A stretch of 64,000 nt of DNA from Prosapia bicincta. Taxonomy: Eukaryota; Arthropoda; Insecta; Hemiptera; Cercopidae. Position numbers and translations under genes: made by a program. The notes beneath the pieces were generated by a model. It was given only the letters and a program-made list of their open reading frames with translations, had not been told where the DNA came from and did not search any database. Position 1 is the stretch's first letter; each line of letters begins with the position of its first letter. Location: the NCBI GenBank assembly GCA_036971475.1, contig JBAIZL010000003.1, positions 86,916,042 through 86,980,041 of the forward strand, given 5' to 3'. Shown here one piece after another: positions 11,006 through 21,905 of the stretch.

Positions 11006-11818
11006 TAAATATTTTGTAGCCAGCGGAATGAAACAGGCCTAATCAGTCATTAAATGAACATAAAACACTAGACACAGGCGTATCTTATCAAATTTGGCCT
11101 TCCTTTTCTCCGCGCGGCCTACTTGTTAATGACCTTGAAGCTTTCGGAGCAGGCGTTCTACTATCACCGTGTAATTAACTTGCTTTTGGCTTTGGGACTG
11201 TCAGACCATTGTAAATAAAAACAGGTGGGCCTACCGTGGCAAATTGTAATAGTTTGTTGTGGCTCTATTTAAACAAAAAATATTAATACAATAATATTTC
11301 CACTAAGAATAAATTTTAAATATTTTGCTTGTACAGTATTTACTGTTAAATGCTAGAAAATTAGTACATTTTCATTTATAATAAACATAGGACATTTTTC
11401 TTTCAGGAAATTTGCTTTCTATTATAATCACTGACGTGGGTAGGTCATAAAAATAAAACTTAACATGTTCAATTAAATCTTATCTACAAATGAATTCATC
11501 ACAAAGTAGTAAAAAAAATATTTTTTTCTAATGTTAACATAATGACCTCTATAATGATTTCTTAAGCAACTGTGGCATATGTTATAATATTTTAATTTGT
11601 GGTTATTGGGTTTATTATTTAAAATATTATAATGACCTCTATTACGTAATAGTTTTTCTTTTTTATCTTTTTTTCTAATACAGTACTAACTGATTCGTTT
11701 TGTCAATCAATATGAAACAAAAGAATTAAGAGTGTCGGTTACCTTAAAACTTCATATATTGCCAATTTTCACGAAGTACCAATAAAACTTAAGTTTGTAT
11801 ATATACACTCACAAGTCT
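11006..11818. other. unannotated AT-rich DNA
   Basis: Nothing recognised. The phrase ATAATGACCTCTAT occurs twice (near 11540 and 11628), a minor local duplication. Confidence 0.5.
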
Positions 11819-11872
11819 TAATATTAATAAAAGAAGGTTGATATGTAAGTCAGTAACTTTTATTTTTAAAAA

Positions 11873-11916
11873 AGCGGCGATGTTTCGACAGCTAGATTGC
11901 CATCTTCATCAGGCCA
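11873..11916 (-). ncRNA. hammerhead ribozyme motif, intact core
   Basis: On the minus strand: CTGATGA (complement of 11906-11912), stem II GATGGC with GCTGTC (six pairs, two wobbles, 6-nt loop), GAAA (complement of 11883-11886), then CATC. GGC before the core pairs with GCC after the cleavage site as the start of stem I. The stem III box here is ACAT rather than a perfect palindrome; the right arm has ACGT. Confidence 0.65.
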
Positions 11917-11976
11917 ATAATACTAAACGTAGTCTACATCAGTACGCTCGGAATACACTAAACGCAGTATTGTTGA

Positions 11977-12017
11977 CTTGATGAAGATGGGTAAACTAGC
12001 TGTCGAAACGTCGCCGC
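11977..12017 (+). ncRNA. hammerhead motif with altered core
   Basis: CTTGATGAAGATGG, a loop, then AGCTGTCGAAACGTC. The GAAA box, ACGT palindrome and GTC cleavage triplet are intact, but the core has an extra T (CTTGATGA). Predicted weak or inactive. Confidence 0.5.
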
Positions 12018-12124
12018 TATTTTGAAAATAAATGTTATTGACTCATGTATCAACCGTTTTTTATTAATAATAAACCTAAAATTTACCATCTCTTAATGGT
12101 AAGATCATCGTTCGTTTCGAACTT

Positions 12125-14149
12125 GTACTATTATACATTCAGCTAGTAAGGTTTTATTTAGCACAGAGAGGCTGTAAATGTTGATAAATAGGGATGACTA
12201 GACTCTCAACTCATCGTCTCGTACTTGTGTGCTGTCTGTAGGTTTACTATTATACATTCAGCTAGTAAGGTTTTATTTAGCACAGAGAGGCTGTAAATGT
12301 TGATAAATAGGGATGACTAGACTCTCAACTCATCGTCTCGTACTTGTGTTCTGTCTGTAGGTTTACTATTATACATTCAGCTAGTAAGGTTTAATTTAGC
12401 ACAGAGAGGCTGTAAATGTTGATAAATAGGGATGACTAGACTCTCAATTCATCGTCTCGTACTTGTGTGCTGTCTGTAGGTTTACTATTATACATTCAGC
12501 TAGTAAGGTTTTATTTAGCACAGAGAGGCTGTAAATGTTGATAAATAGGGATGACTAGACTCTCAATTCATCGTCTCGTACTTGTGTGCTGTCTGTAGGT
12601 TTACTATTATACATTCAGCTAGTAAGGTTTTATTTAGCACAGAGAGGCTGTAAATGTTGATAAATAGGGATGACTAGACTCTCAATTCATCGTCTCGTAC
12701 TTGTGTGCTGTCTGTAGGTTTACTATTATACATTCAGCTAGTAAGGTTTTATTTAGCACAGAGAGGCTGTAAATGTTGATAAATAGGGATGACTAGACTC
12801 TCAATTCATCGTCTCGTACTTGTGTGCTGTCTGTAGGTTTACTATTATACATTCAGCTAGTAAGGTTTTATTTAGCACAGAGAGGCTGTAAATGTTGATA
12901 AATAGGGATGACTAGACTCTCAACTCATCGTCTCGTACTTGTGTTCTGTCTGTAGGTTTACTATTATACATTCAGCTAGTAAGGTTTAATTTAGCACAGA
13001 GAGGCTGTAAATGTTGATAAATAGGGATGACTAGACTCTCAATTCATCGTCTCGTACTTGTGTGCTGTCTGTAGGTTTACTATTATACATTCAGCTAGTA
13101 AGGTTTTATTTAGCACAGAGAGGCTGTAAATGTTGATAAATAGGGATGACTAGACTCTCAATTCATCGTCTCGTACTTGTGTGCTGTCTGTAGGTTTACT
13201 ATTATACATTCAGCTAGTAAGGTTTTATTTAGCACAGAGAGGCTGTAAATGTTGATAAATAGGGATGACTAGACTCTCAATTCATCGTCTCGTACTTGTG
13301 TGCTGTCTGTAGGTTTAGTACTATACATTCAGCTAGTAAGGTTTTATTTAGCACAGAGAGGCTGTAAATGTTGATAAATAGGGATGACTAGACTCTCAAC
13401 TCATCGTCTCGTACTTGTGTGCTGTCTGTAGGTTTACTATTATACATTCAGCTAGTAAGGTTTTATTTAGCACAGAGAGGCTGTAAATGTTGATAAATAG
13501 GGATGACTAGACTCTCAATTCATCGTCTCGTACTTGTGTGCTGTCTGTAGGTTTACTATTATACATTCAGCTAGTAAGGTTTTATTTAGCACAGAGAGGC
13601 TGTAAATGTTGATAAATAGGGATGACTAGACTCTCAATTCATCGTCTCGTACTTGTGTGCTGTCTGTAGGTTTACTATTATACATTCAGCTAGTAAGGTT
13701 TTATTTAGCACAGAGAGGCTGTAAATGTTGATAAATAGGGATGACTAGACTCTCAATTCATCGTCTCGTACTTGTGTGCTGTCTGTAGGTTTAGTACTAT
13801 ACATTCAGCTAGTAAGGTTTTATTTAGCACAGAGAGGCTGTAAATGTTGATAAATAGGGATGACTAGACTCTCAATTCATCGTCTCGTACTTGTGTGCTG
13901 TCTGTAGGTTTAGTACTATACATTCAGCTAGTAAGGTTTTATTTAGCACAGAGAGGCTGTAAATGTTGATAAATAGGGATGACTAGACTTTCTCAAGTCA
14001 TCGTCTCGTACTTGTGTGCTGTCTGTAGGTTTACTATTATACATTCAGCTAGTAAGGTTTTATTTAGCACAGAGAGGCTGTAAATGTTGATAAATAGGGA
14101 TGACTAGACTCTCAATTCATCGTCTCGTACTTGTGTGCTGTCTGTAGGT
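12125..14149. repeat. 119-bp satellite array, about 17 copies
   Basis: The unit begins near TTTACTATTATACATTCAGC and ends CTGTCTGTAGG; successive starts are 119 bp apart (for example 12242, 12361, 12480). Copies are nearly identical. Diagnostic variants (TTCTGTC for GCTGTC, TTTAATTTAGC for TTTTATTTAGC, CAACTC for CAATTC) recur five units apart, showing a 595-bp block duplication. One late copy has a 2-bp insertion near 13990. High identity implies recent expansion or homogenisation. No open frame crosses it. Confidence 0.95.
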
Positions 14150-14393
14150 TAGGTCAGGATAAACAAACATAACTCGGTTTTTTATTATTAAAAATACGTG
14201 TTAAACAGAGATTTTATGAAATACTGGACCCACCCGTCGCTATCAAGAAAATATGGTTAAGAAATACTAATTGTTTTATTTCCATAAGCAAAATTTACCA
14301 ACCGTCATTTGTAAAACCTATTTTTTTTTTAACTTTTTTTTAAATTGCCCGAAGCACTGCTACCTTAAGGTATATTGTACTTATCTCCCTGAT

Positions 14394-16142
14394 CTAGTCA
14401 AATAACCCCTTCCCTCTTAGCAGGTTTAGGAGTTTCCTGACTAGAGTTTTACCTTCAGCATCCACCGAAGCCGTTCCATCACCAAAAAGGTTGAAGCGCC
14501 TCTCAGCAAGTACTTCACATCTGTAAATAATGTGTGTGGCAGTCTCCAGTTCCTGCCCGTATAATCTGCACACTGGTTCATCTTTATAGATACCCATTTT
14601 ATGCAAATGTTTCCTTAGTCCACAGTGTCCCGTGAGTAGACCTGTGACTATCCTCAATTCCTGCCTAGACAGATAGATGAGATTCTTCTGCAGCCCCAAG
14701 GATGGTTTCCTAAGGATTAGCTTACTGTGTCTCATCCCTTCGGCCCTGATCCAGTGCTCACAGTGTCTTTCAGCTATCCACCTTCGCACTGTCATCTTGA
14801 CCATGGATTTGGAAATACCTACCGCAGGCTCCGGTCCAATCAGGGGAGTCGAAGACCCCTCCCTGGCCAGCGCATCTGCGACTTCATTTCCAAGTATTCC
14901 CCTATGCCCTGGCACCCAACCTAACTTGATTTGATTGTGCCTTGCCAGAGCTTGTAGGTTAATTAGGCACTCCCTGACTATGGCCGAGGTGACCACGTGT
15001 CCGTTTAGTGCCTTAATTGCTGCCTGACTGTCGGAGAAAATAGCAATCCGGGTCCCGTGTGTTTCCCTTCTCGCTATCTCTCCCAGACAGGCATTTATAG
15101 CATATACTTCGGCCTGAAAGACAGAGGTATGCCTCCCCAAGGAAAAAACTAGTTCTACCCTTGGGTTTTTACAATACACCCCCGCTCCAGTGCCGAAGTC
15201 CATCTTGGAGCCATCTGTGTACCAGATCTGAGCTCCCGATGTTAATGTCCCCGACCATTCCATCATAGTTTGGTGGACCTGATCAGGGGCAAACATTCGA
15301 GTAATGTGGTCGCTGCCCATTTCCAAGACGGGTTCTTTGACCACGCATTCGATACTCATATGTCCCGAGACATCTGGGAGGTTAGCCCAGTTGCTCGAGT
15401 TGCGCAATCTCCATGCCGCCAGCCTCGCCTCTCCCCTAAGCACAAGCTCAAAGGGAGGGAGGTTGAGCATTACTTCCATTGCTGCACCTGGTGTAGTTGA
15501 CATCGCTCCCAGTGTGCACAGACAGGCCAATCTCTGGATAGAGCTCAGTTTAGCTCTTGTCTGTGCCTGGCTGGCCTTTGTCCACCATACCAGAGCTCCA
15601 TAGGTAATCATAGGTCTTATCACCCTCAGATACATCCAGTGCATCATTGATGGCTTCAGTCCCCATTTCTTACCCACCATTCTTCTCACAGTCATCAGTG
15701 CCCTTTTGGCCCTGTTAACTGTCCTCTCAAGATGTGGGTTCCAGGTGAGTTTCCTGTCCAGAGTAACTCCCAGGTACTTCACCTCCCCCACAAACTCAAG
15801 GTATTCACCAAACAAGCGGGGCATCCTGGTCGTCAGATCTTTTCGCTGTCTGGCGAAGTTAATGAGAGCAGTCTTTTTTGGATTTACCCTAAGGTTCTCC
15901 TTTTTACACCACTCTTCAATCAGTCGTAGAGGATTTCTGATTACCTCAAGAACTGTATCAGGGAATCTGCCCAGGATCAGAACAACTATGTCGTCCGCAT
16001 ATCCTAGACAGAAGTACCCCTGTTCATTCAGGAGTTCAATAAGGTTGTCAACCACTAGGCACCACAACAGAGGAGAGAGAACCCCCCCCCCCCCCTGTGC
16101 ACAGCCCAGACTTGTCTCCGCCCTTCTGACCTCCCCTGCCAC
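14394..16142 (-). pseudogene. LINE ORF2, C-terminal part: RT palm/thumb, RNase H, Cys/His tail
   Basis: Of 582 residues, the segment begins in the reverse-transcriptase palm. GGGVLSPLLW near residue 20 is motif B and LGYADDIVVLI near residue 48 carries the catalytic YADD of motif C. RNase H follows at about 305-430 with its acidic residues in YTDGSK, FQAEVYAI, FSDSQAA and GNEVADALA, and the histidine-bearing GHRG. The tail keeps CRLYGQE, a CxxC site in which the second cysteine has become tyrosine, then ATHIIYRCEV. It is in the same frame as the upstream part and is separated from it only by a TAG at 16143-16145. A run of C at 16083-16096 gives four glycines (QGGGGV) where relatives have two, an in-frame slippage expansion in motif B. 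Confidence 0.9.
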
Positions 16143-17711
16143 CTATACAGAAATGCTTCTGTTTGTTAACATGGAACTTATCCAACCACAAGTGGTTGCA
16201 TCCACTCCATGACGTCTTGCACCACTTACCATCGTCTCCACTGAGGGGTTATTGAAAGCCCCTTCAATGTCGAGGAAGGCTCCTATGGCACAACCTTTCT
16301 TGGCGATCATTTGCTCAATCCTACCAACCACTTGATGGAGAGCTCCCTCGCAGGATTTCCCCGGTTGATAAGCATACTGGTTCCAATGCAGTGGTTTTAT
16401 GGCCAAAGCAACCCCCCCCCTAATATGCCTATCAACCAGTTTTTCAAGTCCCTTAAGAACAAAGGACATGAGTGTAATAGGTCTGTATCCTTTCCCTTCC
16501 GATTTGTTACCGGTGGGCTTAGGTATAAAGACCACCTTACTAGATTTCCAGGCTGCCGGCACATGCCCTAGAGCAATGCTTAGCCTGTATAATTTAGTAA
16601 GTACCAGTACCAGCAAATCCATTCCCTGCTGCAGCAGCACAGGATAGATCCCATCTGGACCTGGAGATTTGTAGGGTTTAAATGTGCCAATAGCCCATCT
16701 TACCCTTTGTGGAGTTACTATCCTCCTTGCCACTTCCCAGTCCTCCCTCTTACCACGTCTTGTGGAGAGTTTGGCAACTGGTTCAGTGTCTGCTCCCCCA
16801 AGTTTCCTCAGAGTACTGGAAGGGAAATGTGTTCTGATTAATTCTTCCACAGTTTCCCCTGCAGTTTTTGTTATATTTCCCAGTGGGGTTCTTAGCATCC
16901 CCACCGGGTTAACTGGGTCCTTAGAGAGCACTTTATGCAGTCGTGCCCCTTCCCGAGTTTTGTCAATCTCTTGACAAAACTCCTTCCAGGACTTCCTGCG
17001 TGCTTCTCTAATTGCCCTGTTGTATTCGGTTAGTGTTTTCCTATACTGGTCCCACTCCCCGTTCTTTTTTGCTCTATTAAAGAGTCTCCTGGTGGTCTTC
17101 CGAAGTTTGGCTAGCTTCTTGTTCCACCATGACGGATCCCCTACTTTTCTCCCCTCACTGAGAGGGCAGTTATCAGTAAAGGATTCTACTATAGCCTCGC
17201 CAACCAATGCGGCAGAGTCTTCTAGCTCTCTCCTCCCACCATTCTCCAATCCAGCCTCCTCAATCCGAACTCCCAGGTCCCTCCTGTAGGAGTCCCAGTC
17301 TGTTCTTCTTGGATCCCTGGTTGGCCGAAGCATGGCTGGATTTAGAGAGATATCATACCTAATATGTCTGTGGTCAGAAGAAGATGGTTCATCCGACACA
17401 TGCCAGTTTAGTACATATCTAGCCGTCTGTTTCGATGCCACCGTAATGTCCAGGACCTCCTGTCTGGCCCTAGTGACAAACGTCGGCTCTTCCCCCTGAT
17501 ATAAGACTAGTAAATTCTTAGAGCTAAGATAAGCTAAAAGTTCCTCACCTCTAGTGTTGGTACCTGTACTTCCCCACGAAGTGTGATGGGAGTTAGCATC
17601 CATCCCCACCAGCAGCTCCTCATCTACAGCCCCGCAGTGCTCGACCAGCCTCCTCAGCTTTTGTGTTGGTAAGAGCCCCCGCGTAGTCAAAGGGGAGATA
17701 TGCCGTGGCAA
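16143..17711 (-). pseudogene. LINE ORF2, middle part: endonuclease C-terminus and RT fingers/palm
   Basis: The first about 110 residues complete an APE-type endonuclease: GMDANSHHTSWGS and SSSDHRHI hold the catalytic D-x-N and SDH motifs. A basic linker follows (WWNKKLAKLRKTTRRLF). Reverse transcriptase starts around residue 340 with KSPGPDGIYPVLLQQ, then FIPKPTGNKSEGKGYRPITL, QYAYQPGKSCEGAL, and GAFLDIEGAFNNPS, which carries the first catalytic aspartate (motif A). The frame closes at TAG (16143-16145), probably a point mutation since the same frame continues downstream. The N-terminal methionine at 17711 is not a real start; the protein shifts frame from 17620-18015. Confidence 0.9.
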
Positions 17712-18015
17712 GGTTCAGCCTCTTCATCCTCCCCTCCGCCCACAGCTCCACCGTCACTGCTATTAAGTCCCTGCAGAAGAAGACCGTTAGTAAAAAAGCA
17801 CTCAACCCCCTCCTAACCAGGATACACGTCCTGGGAACACCGGAGTCCTTATCGTACAACTTACCTCCAGATGTCGCCAGCCCGCATATTCGTCCTCCAG
17901 AAATCCATGGCTCCTGGATGAGAACCAAGTCCACCTCTCCCCTGTCCAGCATCCTACACACGACAGCACTCACCGCCCTGCTATGCTGTAGGTTCACTTG
18001 GAGGATCTTGATCAT
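17620..18015 (-). pseudogene. LINE ORF2 start: APE-type endonuclease N-terminus
   Basis: The frame starts MIKILQVNLQHSRAVS, the conserved endonuclease opening with the catalytic asparagine. LVLIQEPWISGG follows with the catalytic glutamate, and then ATAYLPFDY. This endonuclease nicks target DNA to prime reverse transcription. It is in a different frame from 16143-17711; homology passes between frames near the C run at 17676-17680, so a one-base frameshift breaks ORF2 here. The start at 18015 overlaps the end of the upstream frame by a few bases, a common ORF1/ORF2 arrangement in such elements. Confidence 0.85.
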
Positions 18016-18023
18016 TGTTCTGC

Positions 18024-18386
18024 TTAATTTGCAGTCGCCTGGGTCCGCAGAGCAGTCCCAGGACTAGACAGCGTGCTCAACTCTACAGCCACTTCACCGG
18101 TTTCTGCAGTCGGCAGCTTGACAGCCGCCCCCTCACCCCCAGTGATGGTTGCCGTTGACACATCTGCTACAGACTCACGGTTTGCCGTCTCATTGGCTCC
18201 CACTGTCTGTGCAGTCTCGAAATCAATTCTTTTACTTACTTGGTCCATTAACGTCCCACGAGTATGGGGGAAATAACGGTCGACCAGAGCAGAGCCCCCA
18301 CTGCCCTGGCAAGACAACATACAATGAGGTTTTGTCTGGTTCCTCAAGGGGATCGTGTGCAACTGCATTTTATACCCTGCAGCCAT
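18024..18386 (-). pseudogene. possible LINE ORF1 3' remnant
   Basis: A 120-codon frame ends a few bases before the ORF2 start. By position it should be the end of ORF1, the RNA-binding gag-like protein. I cannot find intact CCHC zinc knuckles; isolated Cys/His residues such as KPHCMLSC and upstream CFK occur, but with stops and frame changes between them. The C-terminal half is rich in T, A, V, S and E, low-complexity in character. Its identity rests mostly on context. Confidence 0.35.
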
Positions 18387-18850
18387 TCATCCTTCGGCAC
18401 GATGCCTTCCACCTTGGTTGGGTATTCAGTCACTGACCTTGAAGCACACCCCAAGTTCAGGACATTATTAACTGTTGCTCATGGAGCGAACAGCCTGCTT
18501 TACTCTCTTTTTTACAACTGTGTCGTTAGGGTAGTTTCCCGCCCATACTTCACTGTCGCATTGCCCTTGGTTCACCTGGGAGGTGAGAGTAGCATTGTGA
18601 GGACTTAATTAATTCCCAACTACCCCAGTCTCCCCGGTCAGAGCAGTTATTTCTACCACACCCAACCGGTTGACTGACGAGGAGGGATAATTCCTCACCT
18701 TTGAACCATAGCCTTGGTCTAGGCCTGCATATTCAGAAACCTTCCGGAATCCTTATTCACAGGTAACCTACATTTCTGTAGGCCGTCCCACTATCCGCCA
18801 CCTGTGGACCCGCCCGGTTGCTCAGGCCAGCTTGCCGGGTGTAAAACCTA

Positions 18851-19504
18851 GTATATCTTCCAAACTCTAGATTGTAAAAGCCTGAAAACCTCTTTTATTT
18901 TATAAAATCCAACTTTTTACATTTACCAACTCATGTTAGTAAATCTAAAGATTTACCAATCTACAGACTTTTACAGTATAAATTAAATTAATCATTCAAC
19001 GCCGAAATAATTGCTATTTGCAGTGAAATTAAAAATGGTTTAGAAGATACTTCGGGATTATTAAGACCGAACGATAGAGGAACGAAGAGGCAGTAGAAGT
19101 ACGTTGTGAAAACTTACCCATAGTTTATTACTCTTAATCCCAGAGAAACATAAAGAAGATAAATAAATAGGAACAACAGTAGTTCATAGCAAAAATATAG
19201 CATTTGCTGTATTGTAGTTGTATGCTATACTCACCTCTTCATGGGTTGGTTCCTTTGTTTTTATTCGACTAGATAACCTTGATCCCAAAAGATTTCGTCA
19301 CTTCAGTTCTGTTTGATTTAATTATCTTTCGATTTCATACTGAAAGATTGTGATTGGGGCAATTCTGGTGTCGGTATATAGAATTTGATTTTGAAGGGTT
19401 TAACTCTACTCTTCCACTAGGAAGCCAAACAACTAGTAATTTTTAATTTTGAAATTTTTTAAGAAACTTTTTTTGCTGGGCAATATTACAAAAATCTATA
19501 TTCA
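18851..19504. other. older dispersed repeat flanking the LINE
   Basis: The first about 90 bp continue the sequence interrupted by the LINE and resemble 30590-30640. A phrase like TTTACCAACTCATGTT recurs near 63260. The remainder has no recognised feature. Confidence 0.45.
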
Positions 19505-19508
19505 GTAT

Positions 19509-19942
19509 TGTAACGGTGATTTATGGCACGCAGTTTGACAATTAAAAGTCATTTCACGCTTGATGCGGGTACAACAGCACACTCTCTGGTAAAGTCTAGA
19601 ACCTTCTACGAAGTGAAGCGGCTAAAAAGTACGTGAAATTGTTAGAAGCGGCCAGTCGATTCGATATGTAAACGTTTTGTTAAGCGTGGAGGGAGATCAG
19701 TGTTTTGTAATATAATGAAGAGAGTAAGGCCTTAGTGACAGAGTGCCAGCAGGCGGTGACAGTGCAGATTAAGTATAAACAGACGTTTAGCGAAGTCAGT
19801 AGTTATTATTAGCCCTAATTAAAGCAGTGTTTGAACTCTTTTATAAATGTTAAGTGTGTATAGTTGTAGCAATAAAATTTAATATATAGTTTTTTATACT
19901 AAAATTGCCTTATAATTTATTGAACCTTCTAAAAAAGTAACA
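19509..19942 (+). mobile_element. probable solo LTR of an LTR retrotransposon
   Basis: The 434-bp segment begins TGTAACGG and ends AGTAACA, giving the TG...CA ends of an LTR. The 4-bp sequence GTAT flanks both sides (19505-19508 and 19943-19946), a target duplication size typical of Ty3/Gypsy-like elements. Inside, AAGTATAAAC is a TATA-like box near 19770 and AATAAA near 19870 is a polyadenylation signal, in the right order for a plus-strand LTR. No second LTR, primer-binding site or gag-pol is present, so it would be a solo LTR left by recombination. Confidence 0.55.
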
Positions 19943-19946
19943 GTAT

Positions 19947-21150
19947 ATCTGTATAATTTATTGGAGACAGGTTATTGTGATAGAAGTTAATACAAACTTC
20001 TTATTAATATAAGTATTGAAAATTCTCCCTTAGATATTCATAAACTCTATGAACATTTATTAAAAAGTGTAATATAGTGATATATTTTATTTACATTTTT
20101 ATAAAAAAAATTAATTAGCCTTTATCACTACGCCACTGCAGGGGACGAACCCGCATGAGGATGTGTAAAAGTAAAACAGCCATCACGAGAGCTGAGAGGG
20201 GGTTGTGGAGCCGGGAAAATGACAGATGTTAGTTAATTGTATGGTAATTATTAAAAAAAAATGTTCACAGTTTCTTTGTTTTTCGCCCCACATATTTCTT
20301 ACTTTGTTCTGGAGAAGTAAAGTTTTGTCACAGTGTAAAAAATATGTTTAATATGTTACAAAAATACTTTGTTATTTGTTCATCTTTTTGCGGTAACAAA
20401 ACCTTTTGCGGAATAAAATATAACCCTTTCGTTTTATCTTTCTAAATTACCTGATGGAAAGGAGAAGCTTTGTCGCTAGACAACGTGACTAGTTTATCTT
20501 TTGTCCTGTAATACTTTGTCGACTTTATTTTGAACAGTAAATCGCTTTCAGCCCGTACATTCACTGGACGTTTTCCGTTTAGGAGACATTCTGTCTGGAG
20601 AGCATCGATCCGTAGTTGCGACGCCTCTCAAGCTCGCCGGAAGGAACACAGATTAACCGTATCCTGTTGCCTGATCTGTGGCTAAATGTAAACATTACTC
20701 AACGCCACATTTGTAAACCTGGCCACGGTGTTTAGAATAAAGTGGCATCCTTACACAAGACCTTCAGTTGTTGAATGTTATAAATGTAAAACCTGATATG
20801 GTAAGGTACAGGTTAGGTAGTACTGTACTTGACAAAATTGTAATCTTTCTTCTATTGAATTTTTACTCCTCTAAAATATTAATGTACAACCCAGCACAAA
20901 CATAGAATGTTATCAGAACATAATCTAGAGTTTAAAAACCTGTTCTTGAAATATGCGGGTAGGCAAGCTGAGCAGTTCCAGTGGAGAAAAGTATGTTAGA
21001 TTTTCTAGTTGAATACTATAGTGACGTTTTGTTTTTATTTAATTATCTAATAATTACTGCAATTAAGTGTCCGATATTTAATTGCGTAACATTTATTTAT
21101 TTTTGGGTTGATAGTCGCAAATAACACTTGTTTTTATCGATATAGAATCA
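19947..21150. other. unannotated intergenic DNA
   Basis: No gene, RNA or repeat recognised. Short frames have no motif. Confidence 0.5.
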
Positions 21151-21169
21151 TTAATTTTTTTATTTACTT

Positions 21170-21905
21170 ATTTCTTGGTGCTAGCCTTCCAGCACTAGGT
21201 TATGCCGACGGTCGCAGGAATGTTTGCATGCCAGTGCCCAAAATGGTGGCGAGAGGATTTTTTCTCGGTTCTCTACTTGATTCTGTAGTTTCTCTTTTTT
21301 TGTTTGGAGCTGGGGTATGTAGGAGGATGTGCTAGAGTGTTTCACCATATAAGCCACATGCTCGGCACAATGGCGAGTTAGCGAGGAAGAACCTGTGTAG
21401 GTATTCCATTGAGGTAATGTGCACTATATGCACTCTGGTGGCAAATGATGCAACCTCTGTAGGCACCTTTCGTTATAGCGCAAAGTCACCTGGTTTTGGC
21501 TGAATATTACATAAGTTCTCCTAGTAGAGGCAGACCTCCATGTGTCTAACCATTCTTTTTGAAGGAATCACTCGACCTTACTTTGCAGACACTGAGAGAG
21601 AATAAAGGTTGTTACACGTGTCCCATTTCTGCCGCATCCCTGGTTGTCTGGTCAACCAATTCGTTTTCAATTGCCTCACTGTGAGCATGTACCTACTGCA
21701 CTGTTAAGGGTTTTCATTTTTATCATATCTTTTATTACTTTCGTTATATATTCATATGCACCTGGAGATGGTCTGTTGAGGGCTAATAACGCTGACTTGG
21801 AGTCCGTCAAGATACATATCTCCTGCTGGGTCTGAGGCAGATAACTCTGAAGGGAAGCATTAATAGGAATAAGCTGAGTGACTATGCTGGAGTTGGCATT
21901 TGATG
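21170..21905 (-). pseudogene. decayed LINE fragment: RNase H and Cys/His tail
   Basis: On the minus strand ILTDSKSALLALNRPSPGAY (about 21740-21820) is the RNase H motif with its catalytic aspartate. AIENELVDQTTRDAAEMG (about 21610-21680) corresponds to the GNExAD helix, with the glycine lost to a stop. Further on, YLHRFFLANSPLCRACG and GETL-stop-HILLH (about 21340-21440) are the Cys/His tail. Several stops and frame changes interrupt it. Sequence differs clearly from the LINE at 14321-18840, so it is a second, older family of RNase H-bearing LINEs. The 5' part is missing. Confidence 0.7.

Larger units (their letters stand above)
11819..12067. mobile_element. palindromic element with hammerhead motifs, left arm intact
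   Basis: Inverse arms of about 105 bp (11819-11925 and 11965-12067) share AGCGGCGA/TCGCCGCT, GACAGCTAG/CTAGCTGTC and TTAATATTAATAAAAGAAGG against its inverse. The middle, about 40 bp, is unique. Each arm has an outward hammerhead motif. The left is canonical; the right has CTTGATGA, one base inserted or altered in the core. Confidence 0.65.
14321..18840 (-). mobile_element. non-LTR retrotransposon (LINE), I/LOA type with RNase H, 4.52 kb
   Basis: It copies itself by target-primed reverse transcription. Reading on the minus strand it has a short 5' region, possible ORF1 remnant, and ORF2 with endonuclease, reverse transcriptase, RNase H and a Cys/His tail. The 3' end is A-rich (T-rich at 14321-14341 on the plus strand). 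The 10-bp sequence GTAAAACCTA flanks it exactly at 14311-14320 and 18841-18850, the target-site duplication. A related unoccupied site near 30548-30640 runs through the junction without interruption. Only about 825 bp lie upstream of ORF2, too short for a full ORF1, so it is probably 5'-truncated. ORF2 has one frameshift and one in-frame stop. The clade (I/LOA rather than R1 or Jockey) is inferred from the RNase H and endonuclease style. Confidence 0.9.

Noticed and set aside
14677..18608. Many plus-strand frames of 60-168 codons across the LINE
   Set aside because: They are antisense shadows of the minus-strand LINE ORF2 and have no motifs.
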